From: Chloroflexota bacterium
GTDB lineage: Bacteria; Chloroflexota; Anaerolineae; Aggregatilineales; Phototrophicaceae
Assembly: GCA_028875245.1 (NCBI GenBank)
Contig: JAPPEU010000035.1
Span: 64,023-128,022, forward strand
Direction: 5' to 3'
DNA length: 64,000 nt
The position numbers were made by a program, and so were the translations under genes. The notes beneath the pieces were generated by a model. The model searched no databases and had not been told where the DNA came from. It was given only the letters and a program-made list of their open reading frames with translations. Positions 18,168 to 27,412 of this stretch are shown in pieces; the first letter of the stretch is position 1, and every line of letters begins with the position of its first letter.

Positions 18168-19421
18168 ATGCCCAGCCGCCGCAACGCGCTATATTTTCTG
18201 GCGACGCTGAGTCTGCTGGCAGGTCTGTTCACCGGTCGCGCGGATCTGTTTATTATCGCCTACTTGATCGCGGCGGTGATGATCCTGTCCTTCATTTGGA
18301 CCTGGCTATCATTGCGCGGGATTGCGCTGCGGCGCAGCACGCGAACGCGGCGATCCCAGGTTGGCCGGGTCTTCCAGGAATCTTTCGGCGTGCGCAAGAC
18401 CGGCATCACCCCCAAACTTTGGCTGGAAATCCGCGATCACTCAACACTTCCAGGGCATCAGGCCAGCCGAGTGGTGCCAACCCTGCTCGGCAATCGCGAA
18501 TATACTTGGGACGCGGAAACCGTCTGCGCCGTTCGCGGCGAGTTCCAGCTCGGTCCCATGACCGTCGTCAGTGGCGATCCATTCGGCTTGTTCCATTCAC
18601 CCCGGCGCATCGGCGCGACCGATCGACTAATCGTCTACCCGATGACAGTCGAGCTGAATCGGGTCATTCTGCCGATCGGCTTCCTCTCCGGCGGCGACGC
18701 CCAGCGGCAGTTGACGCACGAGATTACGACCAATGCCAGCAGCATCCGCGATTATGTATCCGGCGACAGCATGAATCGCATACACTGGCGCTCGACGGCG
18801 CGCACCGGCAATATCATGGTGAAGGAATTCGAGCTGGACCCCTTGGTGGATATCTGGCTCTTCAACGATTTTTCAGTCAGTTCGCTCTTTGAAGAGCCAA
18901 GCATCCGCCGCAATGACCAAATCGGCATTGCTGTTCCGAGCTCGGCCCGCATACCGCCATCAACGGAGGAATACGGCGTCATTGTCGCGGCATCGCTGGC
19001 CAAACACTTCCTTGACGATGAACGCGTTATCGGCTACGCGGCCTATACGCCTTACCGTCAGGTGTTCCAGCCGGAGCGCGGCAGCCGACAATTGACCCGG
19101 ATCCTCGAGGCTCTGGCAGGGGCCAGAAGCGCATCGGATCATACGCTAAAGGACATGCTGTCACTTGAGACACACCTGTTCACCCGCGGCGATTCGCTGA
19201 TGATCATAACCTCATCGCTGGATCAAGACTGGATTAGCGAGGCGCAGGTGCTGCAGCGGCGGGGCATCCGGCTAAACTGTGTTTATGTCGATCCGCAGTC
19301 CTTCAGCGTCAATCTCGATTCGAGCGCCACCAAAGGTCTGCTGCAGTTAGCCAAGATTCCAACCATCGTCATCAGCAAAGACGATGATATGGCGGCCGCG
19401 CTGGAGCAGCGGCCCAGTTGA
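18168..19421 (+). CDS. DUF58-domain membrane protein
   Basis: A 417-residue protein. Two N-terminal hydrophobic helices (about residues 8-24 and 26-45) anchor it to the membrane. A beta-rich region with GDPFGLFHSPRRIG follows, then the DUF58 signature GDSMNRIHWRSTARTGNIMVKEFE near 200-225 with a vWA-like fold. The C-terminal third (ITSSLDQDWISEAQVLQRRGIRLNCVYVDPQSF) is consistent with the rest of the vWA-like domain. Genetic linkage with MoxR is a long-known pattern, but the biochemical role is unclear. It directly follows MoxR with 6 bp between them, so they are one operon. Confidence 0.88.
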   Translation: MPSRRNALYFLATLSLLAGLFTGRADLFIIAYLIAAVMILSFIWTWLSLRGIALRRSTRTRRSQVGRVFQESFGVRKTGITPKLWLEIRDHSTLPGHQASRVVPTLLGNREYTWDAETVCAVRGEFQLGPMTVVSGDPFGLFHSPRRIGATDRLIVYPMTVELNRVILPIGFLSGGDAQRQLTHEITTNASSIRDYVSGDSMNRIHWRSTARTGNIMVKEFELDPLVDIWLFNDFSVSSLFEEPSIRRNDQIGIAVPSSARIPPSTEEYGVIVAASLAKHFLDDERVIGYAAYTPYRQVFQPERGSRQLTRILEALAGARSASDHTLKDMLSLETHLFTRGDSLMIITSSLDQDWISEAQVLQRRGIRLNCVYVDPQSFSVNLDSSATKGLLQLAKIPTIVISKDDDMAAALEQRPS

Positions 19422-19447
19422 ATCGTAAAAGCGAGGAGTAGCTCAGC

Positions 19448-20593
19448 ATGCGGAACAATTATGACGCGATTGTGATCGGCGCCGGCGCCATGGGAAGCGC
19501 GGCCTCATACTACATGAGCAAGCGAGGGCACAGCGTACTCCTGCTGGAGCAATTTGAACTGGACCACCGCAAGGGCAGCTCCTACGGCTACTCCAGGATA
19601 ATCCGCTATTCGTATGACCATCTCGAATACGTTGAGCTGATGAAGGATACATTCCCGCTCTGGTTCGCGCTCGAGCAGGAATTGGGAGAAAAACTGTACT
19701 TCAGAACGGGCGGCATCGACTTCGGTCCAATCGACGATGAAACCCTGCAAGCGACCATCAAGGCGGTGCAAGCCGGCGGCATCAGCCACGAAGTCCTGAC
19801 GCTTGAGGACGCGAATAAGCGCTTTCCACAGTTTCGCTTTGCCGACGGTTTCGGCGTGCTCTTTCAGCCCGACAGCGGATTCATCCGGGCTTCAGATTCG
19901 CTGCGCGGGCATATCAAGCTGGCGCGGCGAAACGGCGCCGTGATTCAAGAGCGCACATCGGTTGATGACATTCGAGTCCAGAACGACAGCGTTGAAGTCA
20001 TCGCTGACGGCCAGCGTCATTCCGCCGGCAAGCTGATCGTCACGGCGGGCTCCTGGGCGCGCGCCTTGCTGCGCAAGACCGGGCTCAAGCTGCCATTGAC
20101 CCCCTTGCGCTGCCAATTGAATTTCTTCGCGCCGGAGGACGCGGCGTCATTTGATTCCCAGCGCTGCCCGGTGTGGATCGCGCATGTGAGCCGCCATTTT
20201 CCCGAGACAGTTTATGGCATACCCTCCCACGAAGGATCGGGCTTCAAGGCTGCCTTCCATGGCGGGCCTGCAATGCGGCAGCTGTCGGAAGTCGACTACT
20301 CCCCCGACGCCAGCAATGTAGACTTGCTGCGGCCCTTCCTGCGCGCGCATATTCCCGCTGTTGCGTCGGCGCCCCTGCGCGAAAGCAGGATCTGCCTCTA
20401 CACGATCACGCCCGACGAGCACTTTATCGTCGATGCCCACCCGGCTCATAAGCATGTGGTCATCGGCGCCGGTTTCAGCGGGCATGGCTTTAAGTTCAGC
20501 ACGATGATTGGCAAGATGCTCACTGACATCGCGCTCGACGGCGGTACGCCGCACAACGATCGGCTCTTCAAAATCAGCCGCTTCTTAGATTGA
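19448..20593 (+). CDS. Sarcosine oxidase/N-methyltryptophan oxidase-like FAD enzyme
   Basis: A 381-residue DAO-fold flavoprotein of the monomeric sarcosine oxidase group, which oxidises N-methylated amino acids to release formaldehyde and H2O2. The Rossmann loop is AIVIGAGAMGSAASYYM (about 6-22), followed by LLEQFELDHRKGSSYGYSRIIRYSY, the family segment ending in the Arg/Tyr substrate region. LIVTAGSWA and VVIGAGFSGHGFKFSTMIGK complete the flavin-binding signatures. The covalent-FAD cysteine expected near residue 315 is not obvious in the text I aligned. Exact substrate is unknown. It starts 26 bp after the DUF58 stop and overlaps the convergent GNAT gene by 20 bp. Confidence 0.85.
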   Translation: MRNNYDAIVIGAGAMGSAASYYMSKRGHSVLLLEQFELDHRKGSSYGYSRIIRYSYDHLEYVELMKDTFPLWFALEQELGEKLYFRTGGIDFGPIDDETLQATIKAVQAGGISHEVLTLEDANKRFPQFRFADGFGVLFQPDSGFIRASDSLRGHIKLARRNGAVIQERTSVDDIRVQNDSVEVIADGQRHSAGKLIVTAGSWARALLRKTGLKLPLTPLRCQLNFFAPEDAASFDSQRCPVWIAHVSRHFPETVYGIPSHEGSGFKAAFHGGPAMRQLSEVDYSPDASNVDLLRPFLRAHIPAVASAPLRESRICLYTITPDEHFIVDAHPAHKHVVIGAGFSGHGFKFSTMIGKMLTDIALDGGTPHNDRLFKISRFLD

Positions 20594-21260
20594 TCGTCCA
20601 CCAGTCGTATTCACCGACATTCAAGAAGCCGTTTGAACGCAGGAGTTCCGCCACCGCCTGCGCCTCCCTCGCAATCACGGCGCCGATGCACGACAGACCG
20701 CCCGCGGTCGCCATCCAGCGCGCGTCGTCTATGGCATCCTGGCAAAGAGGCCCTTCCATCCATATCCCGCTGTAAGCGAGCGTCTTCACGGGAATCAAAT
20801 GCGCTTCATGCCGGCGCTTGCCGCGAGCGACCGGCTTTGCATCGGCGATGTATAAATCGAAGCTGGCCGAACTGCGCCTGAAGCCGTGGCTGGAACAGAG
20901 CAGCTGCATGGCCAGGTTGTCGCAGCGCGCCAGCGCCCGTATCTCGCGCGCCTTTGCTTCCGTGGCGACCGCCACAGTCTTCGAGACCAGCTTGCCGCCG
21001 ATTCCCCGCCCGCGCGCCCCGGCGGAGACCGCCAGCAAATCAAGTTCGCAGCGCGCCCCGCCGGCCTGATCGGACGTGATAAAGATGTCAACGAATCCGA
21101 CGACCGCTCCGCCCAATGTCGCGACAAACGTTACGCCGTCGCTCAAACTATGACGCAGCCTCAGCGAATCGACAGGGAGAGACAAGGACAGCGCTTGCCC
21201 GGCGATTTCGGCGATTGCGCCGTGGTCTTCAGGCGCTGCGCGGCGAATCTGTACCGTCAT
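20574..21260 (-). CDS. GNAT-family N-acetyltransferase
   Basis: A 228-residue protein. The N-terminal half is a GNAT domain that transfers an acyl group from acyl-CoA to an amine. It shows IRRAAPEDHGAIAEIA, the strand ELDLLAVSAGARGRGIGGKLV with the acetyl-CoA pyrophosphate loop (RGRGIG near residue 86), and the C-terminal GFRRSSASFDLYI. Residues 150-228 form an additional region ending NVGEYDWWTINLR that may make a second, degenerate GNAT-like half or an oligomerisation part. The substrate is unknown. It is convergent with the amine oxidase and divergent from the spermidine-synthase-like gene. Confidence 0.8.
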   Translation of the reverse strand: MTVQIRRAAPEDHGAIAEIAGQALSLSLPVDSLRLRHSLSDGVTFVATLGGAVVGFVDIFITSDQAGGARCELDLLAVSAGARGRGIGGKLVSKTVAVATEAKAREIRALARCDNLAMQLLCSSHGFRRSSASFDLYIADAKPVARGKRRHEAHLIPVKTLAYSGIWMEGPLCQDAIDDARWMATAGGLSCIGAVIAREAQAVAELLRSNGFLNVGEYDWWTINLRSG

Positions 21261-21333
21261 TGATTTTTTGCATTGAGAGGCTCATAATCAAAGGCTGATT
21301 CGCCCGATCGTTCCAACATATCTGGCCGTGATT

Positions 21334-22950
21334 ATGTCAGCCGAAAGCGCAGCCAGCCAGACCAGGCTGCTGAGTAAAGCAAGCCTGTATCTGATCGCAT
21401 TCGTCAGCGGCATGACGACGCTGGCGATCGAGCTGTCGGCATCGCGCCTGCTCGGCAGCGTCTTCGGCAACAGCAATCTCGTCTGGGCCAATGTCATCGG
21501 TCTGATGCTCCTTTATCTGACCGCGGGTTACTTTCTCGGCGGTCGCCTGGCGGACCGCTTTCCGCGCGAAGATCTGCTGCTGAAGCTCATTCTTTGGGCG
21601 GCCTTTCTCTGCGCTTTGATTCCGCTTGTGGCCCGCCCCATTATTTCACGAGCGGCGCAAGCCGTCTTTGGCGCGGAAGCGGCGCTGGCGCTGGGCTCGT
21701 TCATCGTCATCCTGATCCTCTTCTCAGTGCCTGTGACGCTCTTGGGCGCGGTCTCGCCGTTTATCATTCGCCTGGCGGTGACGGATGTAGCGGGCAGCGG
21801 CAAAGTCGCTGGTCAAGTCTACGCGATCAGCACGCTCGGCAGTCTGCTGGGCACATTTCTGCCGGTGCTGGTGACGATCCCGCATTGGGGTACGACGCGC
21901 ACCTTTCTTATGTTCTCCGGCGCGCTGTTCGTCATCGCCTTCGCCGCTCATTTTCGAATTGATCGGCGGGGCGCGCTGCCTTATGTTTTGATGCCATTGG
22001 CTCTTGTGTTGATCATGCTGGCCGCGCCAAACGGTCCGCTTCGTCCAGCCGCGCCGGGCGCCAGCCTGATGTACGAAGGTGAAAGCGCTTACAACTATAT
22101 ACAAGTGCAGGAAGATGCCGCCGGTTATCGTTATCTATATTTGAACGAAGGCCAGGGCGTGCACAGCCAGTGGCACGCGCAAGAAGTCTTTTTTGGCGGG
22201 ACCTGGGATTATTTTCTGGTCGCGCCCTATTTTAACGAGACGCCCTTTCGCGCCGATCAAGTGACTTCGATGCTCCTGATCGGCTTGGCGGCGGGCGCCA
22301 TTCCCCGGCAGTATGCGGCCGTCTATGGCGATATTCCCATCGATGGCATCGAGCTGGACCCGGAGATTGTCGCGGTTGGCGCGAAATATTTCGACATGAA
22401 CGCCGAGGCGATGCCGAACCTTAGCGCCCACGTCGGTGATGGGCGTTATCTGCTCAGGCGCCTGGATGAAGATTACACAGTGATCGGCATTGACGCTTAC
22501 CGGCCGCCCTATATTCCCTGGCATCTCACCACTGTGGAATTCTTCAGCGAGGTTAAAGAGCGCCTGGCGGAGCGCGGCGTCGTCGCGATAAACGTCGGCC
22601 GCACCGATACAGACCGGCGGCTGGTCGACGCGCTTTCAAACACGCTGCTCCAGGTATTCCCCAGCGTCCACGCCATTGATGTGCCTTCTTCATTTAACAC
22701 GATTCTTGTCGCCACTGACCAAGCGACTTCCGCGGGCAACCTGCGCCGCAACCTCAACTATCCGGTCGATTCAGTCAATCCCGTTCTCTATGATGTTTTG
22801 GAATCGGCAGCCGAAAACATCGTGCCTTTGGGAGAAAGCGACATCATTTTCACCGATGACCGGGCGCCGGTCGAGAGTCTGGTGGATTCAATCGTGCTGC
22901 GATTCTTGCTGGCCGGGCGCGCCGAGGAGTTTCGGCTCGACGATGGATAG
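21334..22950 (+). CDS. Fused membrane/spermidine synthase-like protein
   Basis: A 538-residue protein joining a polytopic membrane half (residues 12-235, about seven helices) to a spermidine-synthase-like methyltransferase-fold half (about 250-500). The membrane part has ELSASRLLGSVFGNSNLVWANVIGL and GYFLGGRLADRFP. In the soluble half the nucleotide loop reads LLIGLAAGAIPRQ, followed by IDGIELDPEI and VGDGRYLL, with the catalytic-region motif IGIDAYRPPYIPWHLTTVEFF. The GGGDG loop of true aminopropyltransferases is changed to GLAAGAI, so polyamine synthesis is uncertain. GTG 21328 is an alternative start. Its stop overlaps the start of the next gene by 8 bp. Confidence 0.85.
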   Translation: MSAESAASQTRLLSKASLYLIAFVSGMTTLAIELSASRLLGSVFGNSNLVWANVIGLMLLYLTAGYFLGGRLADRFPREDLLLKLILWAAFLCALIPLVARPIISRAAQAVFGAEAALALGSFIVILILFSVPVTLLGAVSPFIIRLAVTDVAGSGKVAGQVYAISTLGSLLGTFLPVLVTIPHWGTTRTFLMFSGALFVIAFAAHFRIDRRGALPYVLMPLALVLIMLAAPNGPLRPAAPGASLMYEGESAYNYIQVQEDAAGYRYLYLNEGQGVHSQWHAQEVFFGGTWDYFLVAPYFNETPFRADQVTSMLLIGLAAGAIPRQYAAVYGDIPIDGIELDPEIVAVGAKYFDMNAEAMPNLSAHVGDGRYLLRRLDEDYTVIGIDAYRPPYIPWHLTTVEFFSEVKERLAERGVVAINVGRTDTDRRLVDALSNTLLQVFPSVHAIDVPSSFNTILVATDQATSAGNLRRNLNYPVDSVNPVLYDVLESAAENIVPLGESDIIFTDDRAPVESLVDSIVLRFLLAGRAEEFRLDDG

Positions 22951-23665
22951 CCTGCCGGCCCTGCGTATTTTCTTTCGGCTGCTGCTGACGTTGGCGGTTC
23001 CAGTTGCGCTCGCGACGGGCGCGGCGCGCCTGCTTCTGAGCGAACAGTTTTTGAGTTTTGAGTACCGGCGGCCGGGCTTTCCGCGCGACGCTTACGGCTT
23101 CAGCCTTGAAGACCGCCTGGACTACGGTCCTTACGCGATCAATTATCTCTTCAATGGCGAGTCGATTGCCTATCTGGCGGCGCTGCGCTTGCCGGGCGAC
23201 CTATGCCGTAATGTCGCTGCTGGCGCCTCCGATTGCAGCCTTTTCAGCGCTCGGGAATTGAAGCACATGGAGGATGTGAAGGCTGTCGCAAGCGTCGCAT
23301 TTGCCGGCGCGCTGTTATGCGCCGGTCTGATCGGCGCGTCGGTCATCACCAGCGCTTGCGCGGGCAAACTGCGAGCGGATGTTTTGCTCGGCATCCGGCG
23401 TGGCGGCTACGCGACCTTGCTGTCCATTGGCTGCCTGGCGCTTCTGTCCATCGCGGCATGGGACAAATCATTTGACGCCTTTCACAATCTTTTCTTCGCT
23501 GAGGGCACCTGGCGCTTTCCCTTTTCGGACAGCCTGATTCGCCTGTACCCGGAGCAGTTGTTCATTGACGCTGCCTTGATTATCGCGGTCCTTGCTTTAC
23601 TCGGCGCCAGCCTGATTCTGTTGGTCTTGCCTCGATTGGAGGGGCTTGCTCGCCGAAGACTTTAG
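22943..23665 (+). CDS. TIGR01906/DUF1461-family integral membrane protein
   Basis: A 240-residue membrane protein with four helices: an N-terminal one (about 8-30), then after a 75-residue exterior loop three more (about 112-132, 148-168, 210-233). The loop carries FSARELKHMEDVKAV, the conserved HM-DV motif of the TIGR01906 family, whose function is unknown to me. The ATG overlaps the upstream stop (ATGGATAG), a sign of translational coupling with the spermidine-synthase-like gene, so the two products probably act together. In-frame sequence further upstream lies inside that gene in another frame and is rejected. Confidence 0.8.
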   Translation: MDSLPALRIFFRLLLTLAVPVALATGAARLLLSEQFLSFEYRRPGFPRDAYGFSLEDRLDYGPYAINYLFNGESIAYLAALRLPGDLCRNVAAGASDCSLFSARELKHMEDVKAVASVAFAGALLCAGLIGASVITSACAGKLRADVLLGIRRGGYATLLSIGCLALLSIAAWDKSFDAFHNLFFAEGTWRFPFSDSLIRLYPEQLFIDAALIIAVLALLGASLILLVLPRLEGLARRRL

Positions 23666-24054
23666 ACAGGCGCGCGACAATGCCGCCGTCCGCGCAAATC
23701 ACCTTGCATCCCGCCGTGATTGGCGCCCCGCAAGGCAAGCAGAGTAAAAGCATGAATCGTCGAGAGCCAGTATGCCAACCCACGGGGAGTGGTAAATTAC
23801 GACTACATAACAACTCCGACAATAGATTAGAATTCTCTGTGCCCTCTGTGTTCTCTGTGGTGAAAAAACTTGCGCAGTGTTCGCTAAGAGGACAAAATCA
23901 GCGATGTTGCCACTTCCGCCAATCCACGCGAGAATTGTGAACGTATCATGGATGTGGTAAATTTGTTCGATTGTGCATATGATTTCCGTCGGCGCTAGTG
24001 AGCAATGGCCCGTCGTACTCGCCGAACGCAGTTTCAAATGCAAATGAGTTAGTG
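23666..24054. other. 389-bp intergenic gap
   Basis: Apart from the CACAGAG-type repeat at 23833-23866 I see no gene, RNA or clear promoter. Short frames here are not supported. Confidence 0.4.
23833..23866 (-). repeat. CACAGAG-type dispersed repeat, copy 2
   Basis: TTCTCTGTG-CCCTCTGTG-TTCTCTGTGGTGAA, the reverse orientation of the unit at 1143-1185. It contains three near-tandem CTCTGTG heptamers. Confidence 0.7.
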
Positions 24055-24927
24055 ATGGCATTTACGGAAGCGAAAACGAACCGCGGCATTTCGCGGCGCC
24101 AGCTATTGCGGCTGGGCGCGGGCGCGGCGCTTGGGGCCGTCTTCGGGTTGCACCAGGATGCCGCCAGCGCGAACAGTGCGCGTATCATACGCCACGTGCC
24201 GACGAATGCGCGGAAAGTTTGCTTGACCTATGATGATCTTTGGAGCGAATATTACACGCTGCGCATCGCCCGCGAGTACAGTCGGCGACATGTCGGATTG
24301 ACGTTGTTCCCGGCTGGAATCGCAGTCTTGAACAATCTGAGAAGACCCAACGCCGGTTACGAAAACCTGTATCCGCGCCTGCGGGACATGGGACATGAAT
24401 TCGGCTGCCACCTTTTTACGCACCGGGAAATCAACGATTTCAGCTTGCAGCAGCTCATCGATGAAGAAATGGAACCGACGCTGGATGTGATGCGGCGCGC
24501 CCTTGGCCCCGGTTTCCGCCCGGTGGGCATTCGCCCGCCCTACGGCAGGGTCACTGAGGCCTTGAAGGAACTCTCCTTGCGCTATGGCATTCCCTTGATT
24601 TTATGGGGGCTGGATTCTCAAGACGCGATCTGCGCCAAAGAATATGAAGACAAAGCGGACGAAGGCGCCGCCGCGAACAGCAATGAGGTTTTCGCGAATT
24701 TGTCGGACCTGTATGTCAATGACGCTTATTGTTCGGTGAACCAATGTCCCGAAGTATGCGTCAAAGCGATCCTCAATAATTATGAAACTTACCTGCGCCC
24801 CGGGACGATCATTCTGCATCACGCGCTCAAGTCTTCATATTTGGCGATACAGCCGACGCTGGACCTGCTCCAGGATTGGAACATGCAGCCGCTTCCGTTT
24901 TCACAACTGCTCGCTTATTCCGCATGA
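24055..24927 (+). CDS. Tat-exported polysaccharide deacetylase-like protein
   Basis: A 290-residue NodB-like protein. The N-terminus carries a twin-arginine signal (SRRQLLRLGAGAALGAVFG, residues about 13-31), pointing to folded export. NodB motif 1 reads LTYDDLW, keeping the metal/catalytic Asp pair of TFDDG but losing the glycine. Motif 2 is HLFTH and motif 3 is RPPYG. After the third motif the chain adds a Cys-containing insertion (CAKEYEDK and YCSVNQCPEVC). The substrate could be a wall or extracellular glycan, and activity is inferred. The ATG at 24055 is chosen so that the Tat n-region is short; the frame is open to 23998. It is monocistronic. Confidence 0.75.
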   Translation: MAFTEAKTNRGISRRQLLRLGAGAALGAVFGLHQDAASANSARIIRHVPTNARKVCLTYDDLWSEYYTLRIAREYSRRHVGLTLFPAGIAVLNNLRRPNAGYENLYPRLRDMGHEFGCHLFTHREINDFSLQQLIDEEMEPTLDVMRRALGPGFRPVGIRPPYGRVTEALKELSLRYGIPLILWGLDSQDAICAKEYEDKADEGAAANSNEVFANLSDLYVNDAYCSVNQCPEVCVKAILNNYETYLRPGTIILHHALKSSYLAIQPTLDLLQDWNMQPLPFSQLLAYSA

Positions 24928-25041
24928 GTTGGCGGGCCGCCATCGGCCTCCCCTTTTGAGGATTCAATTATTCCTGACTGTGTACTAAGCTTTGTTCAAT
25001 AGTCGGGATCCTGTTCGCGTGACGAAGAAGGAGTGGAGAAA

Positions 25042-26049
25042 ATGGCGATTCGCGTTGGCGTCAACGGCTTCGGACGCATCGGCCGGCAAGTGCTGAAAGC
25101 AATTATGGAATACTATCCTGATGATATTGAAGTGGTCGCATTCAACGATCTGGGCGATCTGAATACGATGGCGCATCTCTTTCGCTACGATTCCAATTAT
25201 GGCGTTTATCCCGGCGCGGTCGAGGCGACCGATGGCGCGCTGATCGTCGATGGAAACGAGATCAAGGCGCTTTCGGAGCGAGATCCGGCGCAGCTGCCCT
25301 GGGGCGAAATGGGCGTGGATGTGGTGATCGAAAGCACCGGCATTTTTACGGACAAAGCCAGCGCCTCCAAGCATATTGCCGCGGGCGCGAAAAAGGTGAT
25401 TATCTCGGCGCCAGCCAAAGGCGAAGACCTCACGATCGTGCTGGGCGTCAACCAGGATTGGTATGACCCGGCGCAACATCATGTCTTGTCGAACGCGTCT
25501 TGCACAACCAACTGTCTGGCGCCGGCCGCCAAAGTCGTCAATGACGTTTTTGGCATTAAGCAAGGGTTCATGACAACGATCCACAGCTACACCAATGATC
25601 AGCAGATTCTCGACCTGCCGCACAAGGACCTGCGCCGAGCCAGAGCGGCGGCCGTGAACATGATCCCGACCAGCACCGGCGCCGCCCAAGCCGTCGCCCT
25701 TGTCGTGCCGGAGCTGAAAGGCAAATTCGATGGCATGGCTGTGCGCGTGCCAACGCCAACCGGCTCGCTGGTTGATTTTGTCGCCTCGGTGGAGCGCGCG
25801 CCGGCAAAAGATGAGCTGATTGACTCCTTTGAAGAAGCGGCCGCCGGTCCGATGCGCGGCTACCTTGATGTATCGCATGAGCCGCTCGTTTCCAGCGACT
25901 ACGTCGGCAACCCGCATTCGAGCGTGATTGACGCGCTGGCAACGGACGTCGCCGGCGATTTGGTGAAGGTCATCACCTGGTACGACAATGAGTGGGGCTA
26001 CTCATGCCGAACGGCCGACTTGACGAAATTCGTCGGCGACCGACTCTGA
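25042..26049 (+). CDS. gap: Glyceraldehyde-3-phosphate dehydrogenase
   Basis: A 335-residue phosphorylating GAPDH that oxidises G3P to 1,3-bisphosphoglycerate with NAD. It begins [16 protein letters not shown], the dinucleotide loop. The catalytic cysteine lies in [15 protein letters not shown], with the usual His in [10 protein letters not shown], and the C-terminal [11 protein letters not shown] is complete. ATG 25042 follows AAGGAG by 8 nt, and an upstream in-frame GTG is rejected. It is the first gene of the gap-pgk-tpiA cluster, but a terminator-like hairpin separates it from pgk, so gap may be expressed in excess. Confidence 0.97.
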   Translation: MAIRVGVNGFGRIGRQVLKAIMEYYPDDIEVVAFNDLGDLNTMAHLFRYDSNYGVYPGAVEATDGALIVDGNEIKALSERDPAQLPWGEMGVDVVIESTGIFTDKASASKHIAAGAKKVIISAPAKGEDLTIVLGVNQDWYDPAQHHVLSNASCTTNCLAPAAKVVNDVFGIKQGFMTTIHSYTNDQQILDLPHKDLRRARAAAVNMIPTSTGAAQAVALVVPELKGKFDGMAVRVPTPTGSLVDFVASVERAPAKDELIDSFEEAAAGPMRGYLDVSHEPLVSSDYVGNPHSSVIDALATDVAGDLVKVITWYDNEWGYSCRTADLTKFVGDRL

Positions 26050-26074
26050 GCGCAATCGGCAGGATAAATCAAAG

Positions 26075-26097
26075 GCGAGGCGACCCCTCGCTTTTTT
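26075..26097 (+). terminator. Rho-independent terminator after gap
   Basis: Stem GCGAGG (26075-26080), loop CGACC, stem CCTCGC (26086-26091), then six T residues (26092-26097). It lies 26 bp after the gap stop. Confidence 0.8.
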
Positions 26098-26119
26098 GCA
26101 TCATCGGGAGAGAGCGTCC

Positions 26120-27307
26120 ATGGACAAGATGACCGTTCGCGATATCGAACTGAGCGGGGTACGCGTGCTGCTGCGGGTCGATTTCAACGTGCCCCTCGCC
26201 GGCGATGCAATTACGGACGACACCCGCATCCGCGCGGCGCTGCCCACGCTTGAATACATGCTCTCATGCAATCCGCGCGCCATCATATTGATGTCGCACC
26301 TGGGGCGCCCCAAAGGCGAAATCGTTCCGGACATGTCGCTTGCGCCGGTCGCGCCGGCCCTGGCCCAACTGCTGGGACGGCCTGTTGCTTTCGCCGATAA
26401 TTGCATCGGGAGCGCAGTTGATGACGCTCTAAGGGACTTGCCGGACGGCGGCCTGCTTCTGTTGGAAAACACGCGCTTCCATGCCGGGGAAAGCGAGAAT
26501 GATCCCCAGTTTGCCGCCGAGCTGGCGCGGCGCGGCGATGTCTTCGTCAATGACGCCTTCGGCACGGCGCATCGCGCGCACGCGTCAAATGTAGGCGTTT
26601 CCGCCCATCTCACCGCCGTCGCCGGAATCTTGCTGGAAAAGGAAATCACCTACCTCGCGACCCTCCTGGAGAATCCTGCGCGGCCCTTCGTCGCCATTCT
26701 CGGCGGGGCGAAAGTCTCCGGCAAGATCGATGTGATCGACGCCCTCATCAGCAAGGTCGACAAATTGCTGGTTGGCGGCGGCATGGCGAATACATTTTTC
26801 GCCGCGCAGGGCCGCGACATGGCGGATTCGCTGGTGGAAAGGGAGGCGCTGGACATTGCGCGCGCAGCTCTGGACAGGGCCGGCGCCAAGCTCGTCTTGC
26901 CGCTGGATCAAGTGATCGCCGACGCCTTCAGCAACGACGCCGCTCAAAGCGTGATCGCGGCCAGCGATGATGTGCCGGCGGGATGGCAGTCGCTTGATAT
27001 CGGTCCCGCAACGGGTGAGAAATTTGCGCATGTCTTGCACGGGGCGAAGACAGTCGTCTGGAACGGACCGATGGGCGTCTTTGAGCTGCCGTCATTCGCC
27101 GCGGGCACCATCGGCATCGCGCAGGCTCTGGCGCATGAAACAGCCAGGGGCGCGACGACTGTCGTCGGCGGCGGAGACTCGGCGGCGGCCGTCGAGCAGG
27201 CAGGCTTGGCGGCGCAAATGTCGCACATTTCAACGGGCGGCGGCGCCAGCCTCGAGCTGCTGGAGGGCAAGCAGCTTCCAGGCATCGCCGCTCTGTCCGA
27301 GCGTTAG
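26120..27307 (+). CDS. pgk: Phosphoglycerate kinase
   Basis: A 395-residue glycolytic kinase making ATP and 3-phosphoglycerate. Family signatures are VRVLLRVDFNVPL (residues about 13-25), MSHLGRPKGE, the ENTRFHAGE segment, FVNDAFGTAHRAHAS, the hinge and FVAILGGAKVSGKIDVI, NGPMGVFE near the nucleotide site, and the C-terminal TVVGGGDSAAAVEQ and HISTGGGASLELLEGK. Length is normal. ATG 26120 follows GGGAGAG. It lies between gap and tpiA, with a terminator before it and a 105-bp gap after it. Confidence 0.97.
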   Translation: MDKMTVRDIELSGVRVLLRVDFNVPLAGDAITDDTRIRAALPTLEYMLSCNPRAIILMSHLGRPKGEIVPDMSLAPVAPALAQLLGRPVAFADNCIGSAVDDALRDLPDGGLLLLENTRFHAGESENDPQFAAELARRGDVFVNDAFGTAHRAHASNVGVSAHLTAVAGILLEKEITYLATLLENPARPFVAILGGAKVSGKIDVIDALISKVDKLLVGGGMANTFFAAQGRDMADSLVEREALDIARAALDRAGAKLVLPLDQVIADAFSNDAAQSVIAASDDVPAGWQSLDIGPATGEKFAHVLHGAKTVVWNGPMGVFELPSFAAGTIGIAQALAHETARGATTVVGGGDSAAAVEQAGLAAQMSHISTGGGASLELLEGKQLPGIAALSER

Positions 27308-27412
27308 CGCGACCGAGCGCTTTGCCGGCAAGTGCGCCCCATCCCGTTGGCGCAGGACGGCGGGGCATTGTACAACTAGAATACAGTTTAGCTCTCCCGA
27401 TAGGAGCGTATC

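Noticed and set aside
24985..25917. 310-codon minus-strand frame
   Set aside because: It is antisense to gap, whose dehydrogenase motifs are complete.
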